Positions 21,976 through 34,380 of a stretch of DNA of 64,000 nt are shown in pieces. The DNA is from Stomorhina lunata (taxonomy: Eukaryota > Arthropoda > Insecta > Diptera > Rhiniidae). How positions within the stretch are numbered: the first letter of the stretch is position 1; the number at the start of each line of letters is the position of its first letter. The notes under the pieces are model-generated. The model did not search any database, had not been told where the DNA came from, and saw only the letters and a program-made list of their open reading frames with translations. The position numbers and the translations under genes are program-made. Location: contig OW121741.1 in NCBI GenBank assembly GCA_933228675.1, forward strand, positions 18,341,510 through 18,405,509, in the 5' to 3' direction.

Positions 21976-23190
21976 AAGTCGGCAACATGTTGCTAAGAAT
22001 TAAAAATCCTAGCAACATTCTTAAATCCTTCCATCAACTTTTCAAAATTGATTTAGCTACATGCTGATCATAATTTTAAGATAAAAGTTATATTTCAAAA
22101 TTCTTAGATTTTATCTTCCAAATGTTTTGGCATGTTAATGTTAATTCATAAATCACTAACTTCAACATATTTTTTAATATAATAGGAGTCTGCAACATGT
22201 TGCTAAGTACTTTAAATTCTGGAAATATTTCGTCCTTAGTTTTGAGTTTTTATTTTACAGAGAAAATTGAAATTTTGAAATAAATAATATTAAAAATGTT
22301 TAAAATAATAAAAAAAAAAAATATTTCTAAAGTCAGCAACATGTTGCTAAGAACTAAAAATCCTAGCAACATTTTTAAATCCTTTAATTGCATTTCAAAA
22401 TTGATTTAGTTACATGTTGCTTATAAATTAAAAATAAAATAATATTTTTTTCAAAATTTTAAGAGTCTGCAACATGTTGCTAAGAACTTAAAGTTCTAAA
22501 AATATTTTTAAGTTCTTTGATTTTGTCTTCCAAATATTTTGGCAGCATATTGCTTTATAAGTCACCAACTTTAACATATTTTTTAACATAATAAGACTCC
22601 GCAACATGTTGCTAAGTACTTTAAATTCTGTAAATATTTCATCCTTAGGCCTTAGTTTTTATTTAATAAAGGAAAATTAAAATTTTAAAATTTATAATAT
22701 TAAAAACGTTTAAAATAATCTAAAAAATATAAGATTTCTGAAGTCAGCAACATGTTGCTAAGAATATTAAAACTCTAGCAACATTCTTAAATCCCTTAAC
22801 TACATTTCAAAATCTATTAAGCTGCATGTTGCTAATAAATTTAAGATAAAAGAATATTTTTAAACAATATTTAAAAGTCTGCAACATGTTGCTAAGAACT
22901 TAAAGTTTTAGAAATATTTTAAAGTTCTTGGATTTAATGTTACAAATGTTTTGGCAACATATTGCTTTTTAAATCATCAACTTCAACATATTTTTTAACA
23001 TAATAAGAGTCAGCAACATGTTGCTAAGTACTTTAAATTCTGGAAATATTTCGAAATTCTTAGTCTTGATTTTACAAATGTTTCAGTAACAAGATGTTAC
23101 CTTAAATTAAATTTAATAAAATTTGTAAAAATGTGTTGAAAGTACTGCTGGCAACATGTTGCAGAGGTTTTAAAGTGTATCAAAAAATTC
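21976..23190. repeat. Array block D (dimeric, 'GTCAGCAACATGTTGCTAAGAA')
   Basis: About nine perfect boxes (21981 to 23151) in alternating settings. One is AGTCAGCAACATGTTGCTAA, then GAA and 'CCTAGCAACATT'; the other is TCTGCAACATGTTGCTAAGT (or GAAC), then 'ACTTTAAATTCTG.AAATATTTC'. Neighbouring phrases 'CAACTTCAACATATTTTTTAACATAATAAGA' repeat about every 400 bp (22155, 22570, 22980), showing a unit with three boxes. Confidence 0.9.
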
Positions 23191-23658
23191 GACAAATGTT
23201 AAAAAATTGAATATATTTTGTAGCCTGTTTATTAAATTTGGCTGAAATAGAGGTTAGTATAACTTTCTAGGCCACTTATTAAGCAACCTTTTATAAAGAC
23301 ATCACTTTTGAGCACTTCTTTGTAGCTAACTTAGCATGTATCAGCCGCATTTTTATTTCTTATATATTAGCAACAATTTAATAAAAATATCTTTGAAAAG
23401 AAACCATGTTCTTGATACAAATACTTCTCTTTGAATAGTATTTGGATATATGTTGCAGCAACATGTCTCAATAAATGCTTTGTTTATGAAAAAATAAGGA
23501 CACCAAAGTTTTTTCTAAGAAAATATTTTGCACAACATCGACAGCTTAGCCAGCAAAATGTTTCTAAACACTTTTTGGAAACAAGCTTCTTCTGTTATGT
23601 TTTAACAAAATAGTTTAAAAAAAATACTAAAAGCGAAAATAGATCTCCATTTTCAATG

Positions 23659-23660
<2 letters not shown>

Positions 23661-23726
<66 letters not shown>
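23661..23726. repeat. (AT)n microsatellite, about 66 bp
   Basis: Uninterrupted AT dinucleotides inside the array, directly before a diverged box (CTACATGTTGC). Confidence 0.97.
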
Positions 23727-23727
<1 letters not shown>

Positions 23728-23759
23728 TGCTACATGTTGCTGGAGATTTTAAATGTTAA

Positions 23760-25095
23760 TAGAAACCATGTAGTCAGCAACATGTTGCTACAAAGTTTTT
23801 GTAACAACTTCTCTTTCGTAGGTTTTATTAAAAACTTTCGCAAATATAAAAAATAGTTTCCATGACTTAATAGAGATTGGGCAACATGTTGCTAGGAATT
23901 TTAAATGTTTCGATAGTATAGGAAAAGTGATCCAGTTCCACTTCCTTTCAGCATTTAAATTATCCCTTTTGCAACATATTTTAAAATATAAATATTTATC
24001 AATATATATCAGCAACATGTTGCGAATCAATTATTCTTAAAAGTAGGACTTTCATTAAATAGTCGGGCATTAAAATTGTTAAAAAATAATCTCAATAATA
24101 TAATTATAAAATTGTTTGCTTATTTGGCAACATGTTGCAGCAACATTTACATAAAAAACTGTTATTTTAGCAACATGTTGCTAAGAAATATGGTCATATT
24201 CATCAAATTTTTAGTGATTATAGTTATTTCAAAATATCTTAAAGATATAAATAAAATAGTTCCAGATTTTTTGGCAACATGTTGCACAAACATTTATAAA
24301 CATATTGTAAAGCATTCCCCGAAAACAAAAAAATCTGCTTAATATATTTAAGGAACGCGTTGTTAGAAAGCTATTCAAATTAAACCAAATGTTGCAGCAA
24401 CATGTTGCTGACCCAATTTCTATTAGAACCCTCTAGTTTTTGCTTTCACCAAATTTGTGGGCATTAAAATGAATTAAAAAATATATCAATAATATAAATA
24501 TAATATTCAGCTTATTTTGCAACATGTTGCAGCAACATTTGCAACAAAAAACTATTATTTTAGCACTATGTTCCTAAACATGGTCATAAATATATATTCA
24601 TAAAATTTTCGAGGACTATAATTATTTAAAAATTTCTTCAAGATATTAACAAAATAGATACAGGTTTTTTGGCAACATGTTGCAGTAACATTTATTAAAA
24701 AATCACAAAATATCTCCTTAAACAAAAGTTCTGCTTAATATATCTCCAGAACATATTTTTAGAAAACTTTTTATATATATTCAAATGTTGCAACGACATG
24801 TTGTTGAGTCAAATTTTAATAAAAACCGACTATTTCTTCTTCTATTTGATTCAAAAATTACTTTCATACAATTTATCTTTCTCTACAAATTCAATTAACC
24901 ACCGTGACATACAAATTCTACTTAATATATCTCAAGAACATGTTGTTAGGAAGATGTTCAAATCAAACCAAATGTTGCTGCAACATGTTGCTGAACCAAA
25001 TTTCAATAAAATCCCACTATTTTTTTCTTAAATTTTATTTTAAAATTCCTTTTAAACAAATTATCTTTCTCTCCAAATTGTATTGGCCACCATGA
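23760..25095. repeat. Array block E (396-bp higher-order repeat)
   Basis: About ten perfect boxes. GGGCATTAAAAT followed by 'TTAAAAAAT', 'TCAATAATATAA' and 'GCTTATTT(G)GCAACATGTTGCAGCAACATTT' recurs at 24065 and 24461 (396 bp apart). The end of the unit, AAATGTTGCAGCAACATGTT then GCTGA, recurs at about 24393, 24783 (decayed) and 24969. Composite boxes with the direct half-repeat TGCAGCAACATT are typical. Confidence 0.88.
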
Positions 25096-25785
25096 CATAA
25101 CCTCTTTGGAATTTCATTAGATTTTAATCAAGCAACCATGTCCATGTAACTGTCACTATTCATTGTCCCACCTACTGTTGTTTTGAACGAGAATTTTTGT
25201 AAAGTTTAAATACTTCACAGAGAAGTTAGATAAAACTAGCATTTTGTAAAATTTTATTAGATACATTTTTATTTTTACTTCGATGTTGATTATTTCTTGG
25301 TTGGGATTTTTGCTAGTTCTTTACACTGGAACATACATTATATGTATGTAAGGAAAAAACAGAAACATGTATTTCAACAGGTGCGTCCATTACGGTCAAA
25401 TCAAGTTTCCACATTTTAGTCATACATTCTCATAGTCTTATACATTTAAAAAAGACTTGAACTTTTTTCTTTTTGTTTTTTTGCTAAAACAGCAAATATG
25501 TGTGTACATTTGAAATGTGTCTCCTCTTAATAGAATTAAATAAATAAAATGTAAAAACCAACTTTAAAGCTAGAAGAAAAAAGACTATGATATCTGGCCT
25601 CAAGCATTATAATTTGATTTCTTGTTTCTGGTGGAACGAATGGAGACAGGAGGTGATGGGAGTAGAAAATGCAACTGAAATCGAGACAAGAAATAACTGC
25701 AAAATTGACAGAAACAAAAAAAAGACTGGAGACAGCGATGACTTTAAAAACTGGTAGGTTTTTTAATAAATATAGTCATTTAATG
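25096..25785. other. Repeat-free island
   Basis: About 0.7 kb without the palindrome. Ordinary AT-rich DNA with no gene recognised. The frame at 25669-25857 runs into the next block and is not supported. Confidence 0.5.
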
Positions 25786-27030
25786 CTCATTCTAGCAACA
25801 TTTTTTATCTTAACAACTTTTTGCAAGACAATTTTTGTATTATCAACATGTTGCTAAACTTTAAAAGATTAGCAACATTTTGAAATGTTTATGAGTTTTC
25901 AATTAAAGATACTTATGAATTAAATGCCAAGAATTTAAAATAATTCCAGCAATATTTTGGTTTCAGCAACATGTTGATAGATCATTTCAGCAACATGTTG
26001 CAAACATTTCCTTTTCAAAATATTTTCATTTATGCTATTCTATATCTTCATTATTGTGTTAGTTTAAAAATATTTGTATTAGTATTAGTATTAGCTTAAA
26101 AATATTTTAGCAACATTTTCTTAAACATTTGCTAATCAACATGTTGCAAAACTATTCATAGCAACATGTTGATAATAATATTTCTATATTCCTATGATTT
26201 TTTGTCTTTTTATTTTATTCTTATTTTATTCTAGCAACATTTTTACTGTAGCAACTTGTTGCAAGGCAATTTTTATAATATCAACATGTTGCTAAACTTT
26301 TAAAATTCGGCAACATGATGAAATGTTAAAAAAAATATTTATAAATTAAATGCTAATAATCTTGACTAATTCCAGCAACATATTGATTTCAGCAACATGT
26401 TGACAGAATTAATATTATCAGAATCATTTCAGCAACATGTTGCAAACATTGTCTTATCAAAAAGTTTTCATTTATGTTAATTTATATCCACATTTCGTTA
26501 TTTTGTATAAGTTTAAAAATATATTTGCAACATTTTCTCAAATATTTCCTTATCAACATTTTCCAAAAATATTCATAGCAACATGTTGATGATAATATTT
26601 ATACACTCCTATGATTTTTTTGTAATTGCAACATTTTCTCAAATATTTCCTTATCAACATTTTGTAAAAATATTCATAGCAACATGTTGATGATAATATT
26701 TATACACTCCTATTATTTTTTTGTAATTACTTTCGACCTTTTTTAGCATTTTTTTTCTTTAGCAACATGTTGCCTGAAATTCCTTAGCAACATGTTGCCT
26801 GTAATATGGTTGATAATCTATAAAAAGAATAAATACTTAAATTATTTTTTTCCAAGACTTTAAATATATTATATGAAATTTACAAATACCAAAATTATTA
26901 GCACATTTTATCAATATATTCATCTCAGCAACATATACATTTCCTTAGCAACATGTTATCAACATGTTGCAATTAAATTACAAAAAAATGTTGCTGAAAT
27001 GTTTATTTAATTCTGAATTTATCTTAACAT
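25786..27030. repeat. Array block F (mostly one-sided boxes, GCAACATGTTGA / TCAACATGTTGC)
   Basis: Only about four perfect boxes (25990, 26430, 26760, 26786) among many that have lost one end base in a shared way: ATAGCAACATGTTGATAATA, TATCAACATGTTGCTAAAC, TTCAGCAACATGTTGACAGA. A unit with 'ACACTCCTATGATTTTTTTGTAATTGCAACATTTTC' is directly duplicated at 26600 and 26700. Confidence 0.85.
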
Positions 27031-27049
27031 GTTTTTCTAAAATTCTTTA

Positions 27050-27890
27050 GGCAAATTATTTTCTTGGCAACATGTTGCTAAGAATAAAATCCGCAAAATT
27101 TTTGTATTATATTTTGTCAATAAAGGTTTTACTAATTCATCTTTTTAAATATTTTGTATAAAAATAATTTTAGAATCTTTTACAATATTTTAGCAACATG
27201 TTGCTAATTAAATACTAAACATGTTGCAGAGACATTTTTTAACATATTGCTTAAATATTAAAATTCTTTTGATTTATCTTTAAAAATCCTTATATGTTTC
27301 TCACATAATTTCAGAATAATTTTCTCGGCAACATGTTGCTGGGAATAAATTCCTATAATATATGGAAAGTTTTTATATGTCCACCTTTTTTAATTTTTTG
27401 TATATAAGTATTAATATAAACCACATTATCATATTTAGCAACATGTTGCTAGGCTTAATGCCCTTTTTTCATAGCAACATGTCTATGAGAATAAAATCCG
27501 CTAAATTTGGTGTTATATTTTGTCAATAAAGCTTTTACTTATTCATCTTTTTGAGTATTTTGGTTAAAAAAAAAATTTAGAATCTTCTACTATGTACATT
27601 TTAGCAACATGTTGCTAATTTAATACTAAACATGTTGCAGATAAATTTTTCAATATATTGCTTAAATATTAAAATTCTTTTAAATTATCTTTAATAATTT
27701 TAATATTTTTCTCACATATTTTCAGAATTATTTTCTTGGCAACATGTTGCTGGGAATAAATTCCTATAATATAGGGAAAGTTTTAATGTGTAAAGTTGTT
27801 ATATTTCCAACTTTTTTTAATTTTTGGTATATAACTATCTATATAAATTACATTAGCATGTTTAGCAACATGTTGCCAGACATTAAAGCT
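27050..27890. repeat. Array block G1: 407-bp higher-order repeat, two copies
   Basis: AGAATAAAATCCGC followed by 'TTTTGTCAATAAAG.TTTTACT.ATTCATCTTTTT', a TTTTAGCAACATGTTGCTAA box, an ACTAAACATGTTGCAGA half-box and a GGCAACATGTTGCTGGGAAT box starts at 27081 and again at 27488. The two copies are strongly alike over the full unit, indicating a fairly recent duplication. Confidence 0.88.
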
Positions 27891-28019
27891 TGTTTTTCCA
27901 TTATTTTTTCGCCAATTCTATTCAATTTTCTGCTCTTTTTATTTGCTAGTCATTTAAGTGCAGTTCGATCACCTTTTTAGATTATTAATACTTAAAAAAG
28001 TTCATGATTGTGTAGAGAG

Positions 28020-28700
28020 TAAACTTTATTTTCTTGGCAACATGTTGCTGAAAATAAATTCCACCAGTTTTAACAATTTTAAAATCTTCAAACACATTTT
28101 CGGACTTTGCAACATGTTGCTAAACATGTAAATAGCAATATTGTATTCTTAAACATCTTTTCAAAGCAACATTTACAAAAAAATGTTTCTTAGCAACATG
28201 TTGCCAGCTACTAAAACTCATTATTTAATTTTTTTAAACCTTCTAACACATTTTTAGACTTAGCAACATGTTGCCGAACATATAAATAGTATTGTTGTAT
28301 TCCTTAACATCTTTTTAAAGCTTCATTTGTAAAAAAAATGTTCCTTAGCAACATGTTGCCAGCTACTAAAACTCATTATTTCATTCTTGAAATCTTCTAA
28401 CACATTTTCAGACTTAGCAACATGTTGCCGAACATATAAATAGTATTGTTGTATTCCTTAATATATTTTCAAAGCAACATCTGAAAAAAAATGTTTCTTA
28501 GCAACATGTTGCCAGCTACTTAAACTCATTTTTTTCATTTTTTAAAGCTTCTAACACATTTTTAGACTCAGCAACATTTTGCCAAACTTATAAATAATAT
28601 TGCTGTAATCCTAAACCACTTTTCAAAGCCGAATTTCAAAAAAATGTTCCTTAGCAACATGTTGCCAGCTACTAAAACTCATTATTTCATTTTTTTTTTG
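28020..28700. repeat. Array block G2: 154-bp tandem, about four copies
   Basis: TTAGCAACATGTTGCCAGCT followed by ACTAAAACTCATTATTTCATT occurs at 28190, 28345, 28498 and 28651 (spacing 153-155 bp). Between them lies GACTTAGCAACATGTTGCCG followed by 'AACATATAAATAGTATTGTTGTATTCCTTAACATCTTTTCAAAGC'. Each 154-bp unit therefore has two boxes of different type, and the fourth copy's second box has decayed. Confidence 0.92.
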
Positions 28701-29340
28701 CCTTGTTCTATTTTATTTTTTCCACTTTTTTCTGTGTGCTGCCTATTTGAGTGTCATTCGAGTCCAGTTTTATCACGTTTTTAGATTATTGACACTTGAA
28801 AAAAGTCTATGACTGGTAAGAAAACAAAATTTATACTGTGATTAAATTCTGCATAAAGTGGGTGTGGTTGGTGGTGGTTTGGTTTGCTTTGGTTCAATAT
28901 CAGCAGCCAGTGGCTGAGTATTTTTCATATCAATTGAATATTTTTGTTTTCTGTTCATACTTTTTATATTCAATAAAGATAAAATATTTAAAAATTTTGC
29001 CATAAAGTTTAGTTTTATTTAAATTTATTAAAGAACAAATTCTTATCTTGAAGTTTACGTATTATTTACGTATTTTGCCAGTTATCTGTAATTGAATAAG
29101 CATTTGTCTGGGTTATGAAAAGGTATAAGTTTAAGTTTGTATTTTGTGTTTTTTTTTTTTTTTTGGTATTCAAGTCAAGGTCTTCCTGTTTTTGCTTTTA
29201 GCATTTTACAATGTCTTTTTTTTAATTTTTTTTATCAGCAGCTGGTGAGAATTTTAAGATTATTGAAATATTGAAAATTATAATAAATTATGGAAAATTA
29301 ATAGTTATTTAAGGGTATTAATTTTTATGAAAAATCAAAC
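28701..29340. other. Repeat-free island
   Basis: About 0.64 kb without the palindrome, with T-rich runs and a GGTGTGGTTGGTGGTGGTTTGG segment near 28860. No gene recognised. Confidence 0.5.
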
Positions 29341-32300
29341 TTTGATACATGTTTCAGCAACATGTTGCTAAACAAATTAGGACCTAAATCGGAAGGAAAA
29401 GCTTAACAGAAATAAAATTACAACTAAATCAATAATTTTAAGCAAAACTAAGTAAAAATCTGTAACGAATTCAATCGATAATTTTATCTAGAACCAATTT
29501 AAGAACTGTAGCTAATATCTTAAAAACATATTCATAAACATGTTTTAGCTTAACTTTTAAAATTTATTTTATTTAGTTTCTTTAAAATCTTGTTTTTATT
29601 TACCTCTTGTCTTTTATATGAAGAAACCATCAAAGATGTTGCAGAACTTTAACACTAAAGTTTTATTTTCTCTAAAAACATCTGGAATAAAATATAAATA
29701 AAAGCAATTTTAATTAATTAACATCAGTCAGTCTAATCTTAAAAGTATTATGCTAATTCAAATTAGCAACATTTTGCTAATTCAATAAAATAAATCAAAA
29801 AATCTTTTTCTTATATAATTTTCTTATATAAAAATGTTGTTTAACATTGCCGGCAACATGTTGCCAGGACAAATGCCTACATTTATACATCGATAGAATT
29901 GTCTTCCCAACATCGAAACAATGTAATCTAATAAATTTTATATAACCCAGTTAAAGATCCTGTTCAGCAACATGTTGCTAAGAGTTTTAGTTTAAAAATT
30001 AGGCTTAGCAACATTTATGTAGAAAATAAATTATTTTTTGAAGTTTATAATTTAAGCAACATTTCCTTTTTATAATTTTTTAATAAATTTGCTTCAAATA
30101 TTGATAAGCAACATGTTGCTGGGTAATATGTTGAGTTCATTGTGATTAGTTTAAAGTTAAAAATTATCAGTATTTTTCATAGCAACATTTTCATTAAATC
30201 AAATTAAATATCTTAACATCATTTTTCAGTAAAGTTGAACAAAATGTTGCCAAGCCCAATATTGCGTAGATACCCAATTGTAAGTATGGGAAAATACATA
30301 TCAACATTTTTGTTTTCCCTCTACAATTTTTAAACTAGGTTTCGCAACATGTTGCCAAACAAAATACATAAACATAACATTGATAAATGTTGCGCAACAT
30401 GTTGCCAAGAAATATATTGCATATTTTATGCACAAAAATAGTTTCTGATATTTTATTTCAACAAAAGGTTATACTATTAGTTCAATATCGCCAATATAGA
30501 GGAAAACATAACTAGACTTTATTGCGCAACATGTTGCCAAACGAATTATTAAGTTTATTAGCAAAAATTTTGAGTTTAAGTAACTCTTATCAAGTAACAT
30601 TGGTTTTTAAAACAAATTGATATCTTTCCTTAAATAAATTTTTTAAATCTTCGGCAACATGTTGCTAAGAAATTTATTGCATTTTGTATACAAAAATTTA
30701 AGATTTTTAAATTCTTTTTTTAATTTTAAACCCATTTCCGTTTATTTTAAAGTCATCAAAATTGGCAGCCAAACTTTATTCTGGTTCTGCAACATGTTGC
30801 CAAGCTAAATATTGAGTTTTTTATTTTGATTGTTTTAAAATAAAAATTGAAGTTTTTACTAAAAAAATATTTTTGATGAATGTTGTGCAACATGTTGCTA
30901 GGAAATGTATTGCACTTTTTATGCTACAAAAGCCGTTTCTCAAATTTCTTTTTGAATAAAAGTTTTTATTTTTTGTACACATATTGCCAATATAGCGGAA
31001 AACTTGACTAGACTATGTTGCGCAACATGTTGCCAAATGAAATATAATGTTTATTAAATAGCAAAATTTTGGGTTTAAGTAACTCTTAGCAACATTATTT
31101 TTTTAACACAAATTGATGTCTTTCGTTAAACAAAATGTTTTCTAAATGTTGCGCAACATGTTGCTAAAAAATATATTGTATTGTTAGGCTTAAAATGAAG
31201 TATTTCAAATTCTTTTTTAAGTTAGAAACTTTTACTGTTTATTTTAAAACCATTAAAATTAACAATCAAATTTCCTCTTGGTTTTGCAACATGTTGCCAA
31301 GCTTAGTATAGAGTTTTTTTTACCAAAATTTTGTTTTAAGCAACTCTTAGCAGCTTGTTCTCAAATGAAAGTTGAAGTTTTCCCTTAAACACAGTTGATT
31401 ATCAATGTTGCGCAACATGTTTCTAAGAAAAATATTGTATTTTTTATACAAAAAAGTAGTTTCTCAAGTTTTTTTTTTTTTTAATTAAAAAAAAGGAAAA
31501 GTTTATAATATAAAATAGCACAAAACTTGGTTTCTATGTTTCGCAAAATGTTGCCAAGCTAAAAAATTGTTTTTATTACCAAAATTTTGTATTTAAGTAA
31601 CTTTAAACAAATTTTTTTTAAATACAGTTGATATCCGTCATTACACAACTTATCAACAATGTTGCTCAACATGTTGCTAAGAAAAATATCGAGTTTTATC
31701 CGTCAAATTTCAGGTTTAAGTAACTATTACTTTGACTATAAGTGGAGATATCTTTCCTAAAAGACAATTCATATTTGTGTTGCGCAACATGTTGCTTAAC
31801 AATATATTGCATTTTTATACAAAAAATTAAGTTTTTCAAATTCCAAATATTGAGTTTTTACCAACACTTTGGTTTTAGAATAAAAATTAAAGTTTTTCTA
31901 AAAAAAATTTTACAAATGGTGAGCAACATGTTGCTAAGTAATATTTTGTATTTTTTATGCAAAAAAAATAAGTTTTTTAGTTATTTCTCTAAATAAAATT
32001 TTACATTAACTGAAAACTTGATATTCAATGTTGCGCAACATGTTGCCAAGCAAAATATTGTGTTTATTATTGAAATTTTGGGTTTATGTAATACTAAGCA
32101 ACATTGTTTTTGAATACATGTTAATGTCTTCCATTAAACATCTTATCAACAATGTTGCGCAACATGTTGCTAAGAAAAATATTGAGTTTTATCTGGAAAA
32201 AATATGTTTTTCAACTTTTTTCTTTTTAACTATAAACGTTTTCCGTTTACTTTAATGTTGCGCAACATGTTGCCAAGCTAAATATTCTATTTATTGGTAA

Positions 32301-32580
32301 AATTGTAGTTTAAAAACTCTTAGCAACATTGTTTTTGAATACATGTTAATGTCTTCCACTAAACATCTTATCAACAATGTTGCGCAACATGTTCAATTTT
32401 TTTGTTCTAAATAAAATTTTATATTATCTGAAAACTTAATATTCAATGTTGCGAAACATGTTGCCAAGCAAAATATTGTGTTTATTATAGAAATTTTGAT
32501 GTCTATCATTAAAAATCTTATTAACAATGTTGCGCAACATGTTGCAAAGAAAAATATCGAGTTTTATCTTTTAAAAATTA
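29340..32580 (+). repeat. Array block H (compound 'TTGCGCAACATGTTGC', dimeric)
   Basis: About 19 perfect boxes. From 30389 on, the typical form is ATGTTGCGCAACATGTTGC, which fuses a TTGCGCAA palindrome to the main box. Two monomers alternate roughly every 100-135 bp. One continues TTGCCAAGC and 'AAATATTG.GTTTATTA'; the other continues TTGCTAAGAAA and 'TATATTGCATTTTTTAT'. Examples are 30524/30651, 30788/30887, 31021/31156 and 32036/32160. Spacers share 'AAAATTTTGGGTTTAAGTAACTCTTAGCAACATT'. The block is the reverse complement in kind of the block at 34.38-36.61 kb. Confidence 0.93.
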
Positions 32581-32584
32581 AGTT

Positions 32585-34380
32585 TTTCAAATATTTTTTT
32601 TTTAATTAGAAACGTTTCCCTTTTACTGTAAGGTCATTTAACATAATTATTATGACCTTCCTTGTAATTAAGCAAAACAATAGCCGAAAAAAATTTCACT
32701 TTGCATTTAACCGTTTATATAATTCTAAAATAATTAACGCATTTTTTTTTTTTTTTTTCAACAGCAAAATTTTCAACAATTCAATATAAAGTTTATAAGA
32801 AAAAAGTTGCAAAGTTGAAAAATCGAAGCATAAAAAATCAAGCAAAATAACCTTGTCCCAAAACAACTTTTTTAGTTGTAAAATGCAGCAATTTTAATGT
32901 AGTTTTTTTTTTAAACAGTTTTCTTGAGTGCAATTTTATTTTTTCTTAATTAAAGACACGCAACAACTTGAAATTGCAAGACTCGTAGCCAACAATGTTG
33001 CCAGTTAAAGCTGACTGAGTTGTTTGGTTAAGTGGCAAAAGGCAAGACAGGGTTTTTTTTGCTTTTTGGCTTAAATCAGTTACAAAACATATGAATATGT
33101 GAACCAAGAAGAGAAATATCTTTTAACTAGAGTTTTAGACGGAATACAAAAATCTAAAGTGGCCAAATGGAGTAAGACTGAAGGTAGCAGCACCAGCAGC
33201 AGCTGGAGCAGTAGTAAATACTACAAACAAAAAGCCACCCATTGCATTAGTTTTATTAACCAGTTTTTCTTATTTAAGTAACAAGACAGACAGACGGATG
33301 GAAAGACAAGACTGGTTGTAAGACCAACTTACCATAATACAATATAGCATAAAGCCAAATGATTGGGTCTGTCTTTTTCATCCGCTTCTGTGTCTGTCCC
33401 TCGTTAAGTCCATATATGCAGTTTGGCTACAAACAAAGCCTGTGTGAGATCTAAACGACGCATACGTTTTGCTGACGGAAACCTAAAACTCTAAAAAGAA
33501 ATGTTACGCATGCGCGATTTAACAACGAACTCTATATGAGTTAGACGTCCAAAGTTTAAGACAAAACCCATTGAAAATGTAGAGAAGGGGAGGGTATAAC
33601 CGTTCAGCAGTTGCAGTTGGTTGCATTTTCCATCCACCATAAACGACCCTTCACCACAACCTCTCTTGCCGTACTTTTGAAACAGCTTTTCAAATTGTCT
33701 AAAGGGAGTGACAGGGGTGAGGTGTAGAGTCAGGTCTGGGTTCACAACCTGCTTTGCATGCTCTATTGATTGGTGCCTGTTGTCTCTGGTGTTGAATGCA
33801 ACATGGTTTTTAGCACACCATCAGAAATTATACCAGAAAGTCTTTGTTGAAAGTCTAAGCTTTGTTTAAAAAACAAACTTTCAATCTTTGTGAAAAGTTC
33901 TTTAAGTCTTAAAAGACTTTATTATAGAAACATTTTTTTTCTCTAAAATCATTAACAATAAACCAGAAGGGTCTCTGCGAGTCGTTACAACCGACTTTAA
34001 ATCCATTTTTATTTTTGTTAAACGATTGCGTATGACTTTTATTTAAATTTAGAAAGAAAAAAATGTGTTGGCGTTAGTGGTAGATGCTGGTGGTTGGTTG
34101 TCAGTAAGTGGTTAAAAAGAGTTAAACAATTTATTTAAATAAAATTTTATTATACAATAAAAAATAATTAAAACAAAATGGGTCAGTTACACAAAAAAAA
34201 AAACATACAAAAAGACATAAAAACACATAAAAACTAAACAAAATTAAAGAAAGGCGGACAGAAATTTTAGGACAAGACAGACCGATACTATTCTATGCAA
34301 AAAGATGGACTCAAATTTATCTAGATATATTTTCCATGAAAACTTGCTAATTAAACCCAAAATTATGTTAAAAAAAAATC
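32585..34380. other. Repeat-free island at the axis of an inverted block pair
   Basis: About 1.8 kb with no intact palindrome (a single AATGTTGCCAG remnant at 32994). It contains triplet-rich DNA (GCAGCACCAGCAGCAGC near 33186), a GACAGACAGACGGA tract at about 33283 and ordinary AT-rich sequence. Frames at 33099-33281 and 33491-33745 show no family that I recognise. Blocks H and I on its two sides are inverted relative to each other. Confidence 0.6.

Noticed and set aside
33099..33745. Two frames in the island between the inverted blocks
   Set aside because: One is serine-rich from a CAG-type triplet patch. The other has no recognisable domain, and neither shows splice signals or context that would support a gene.
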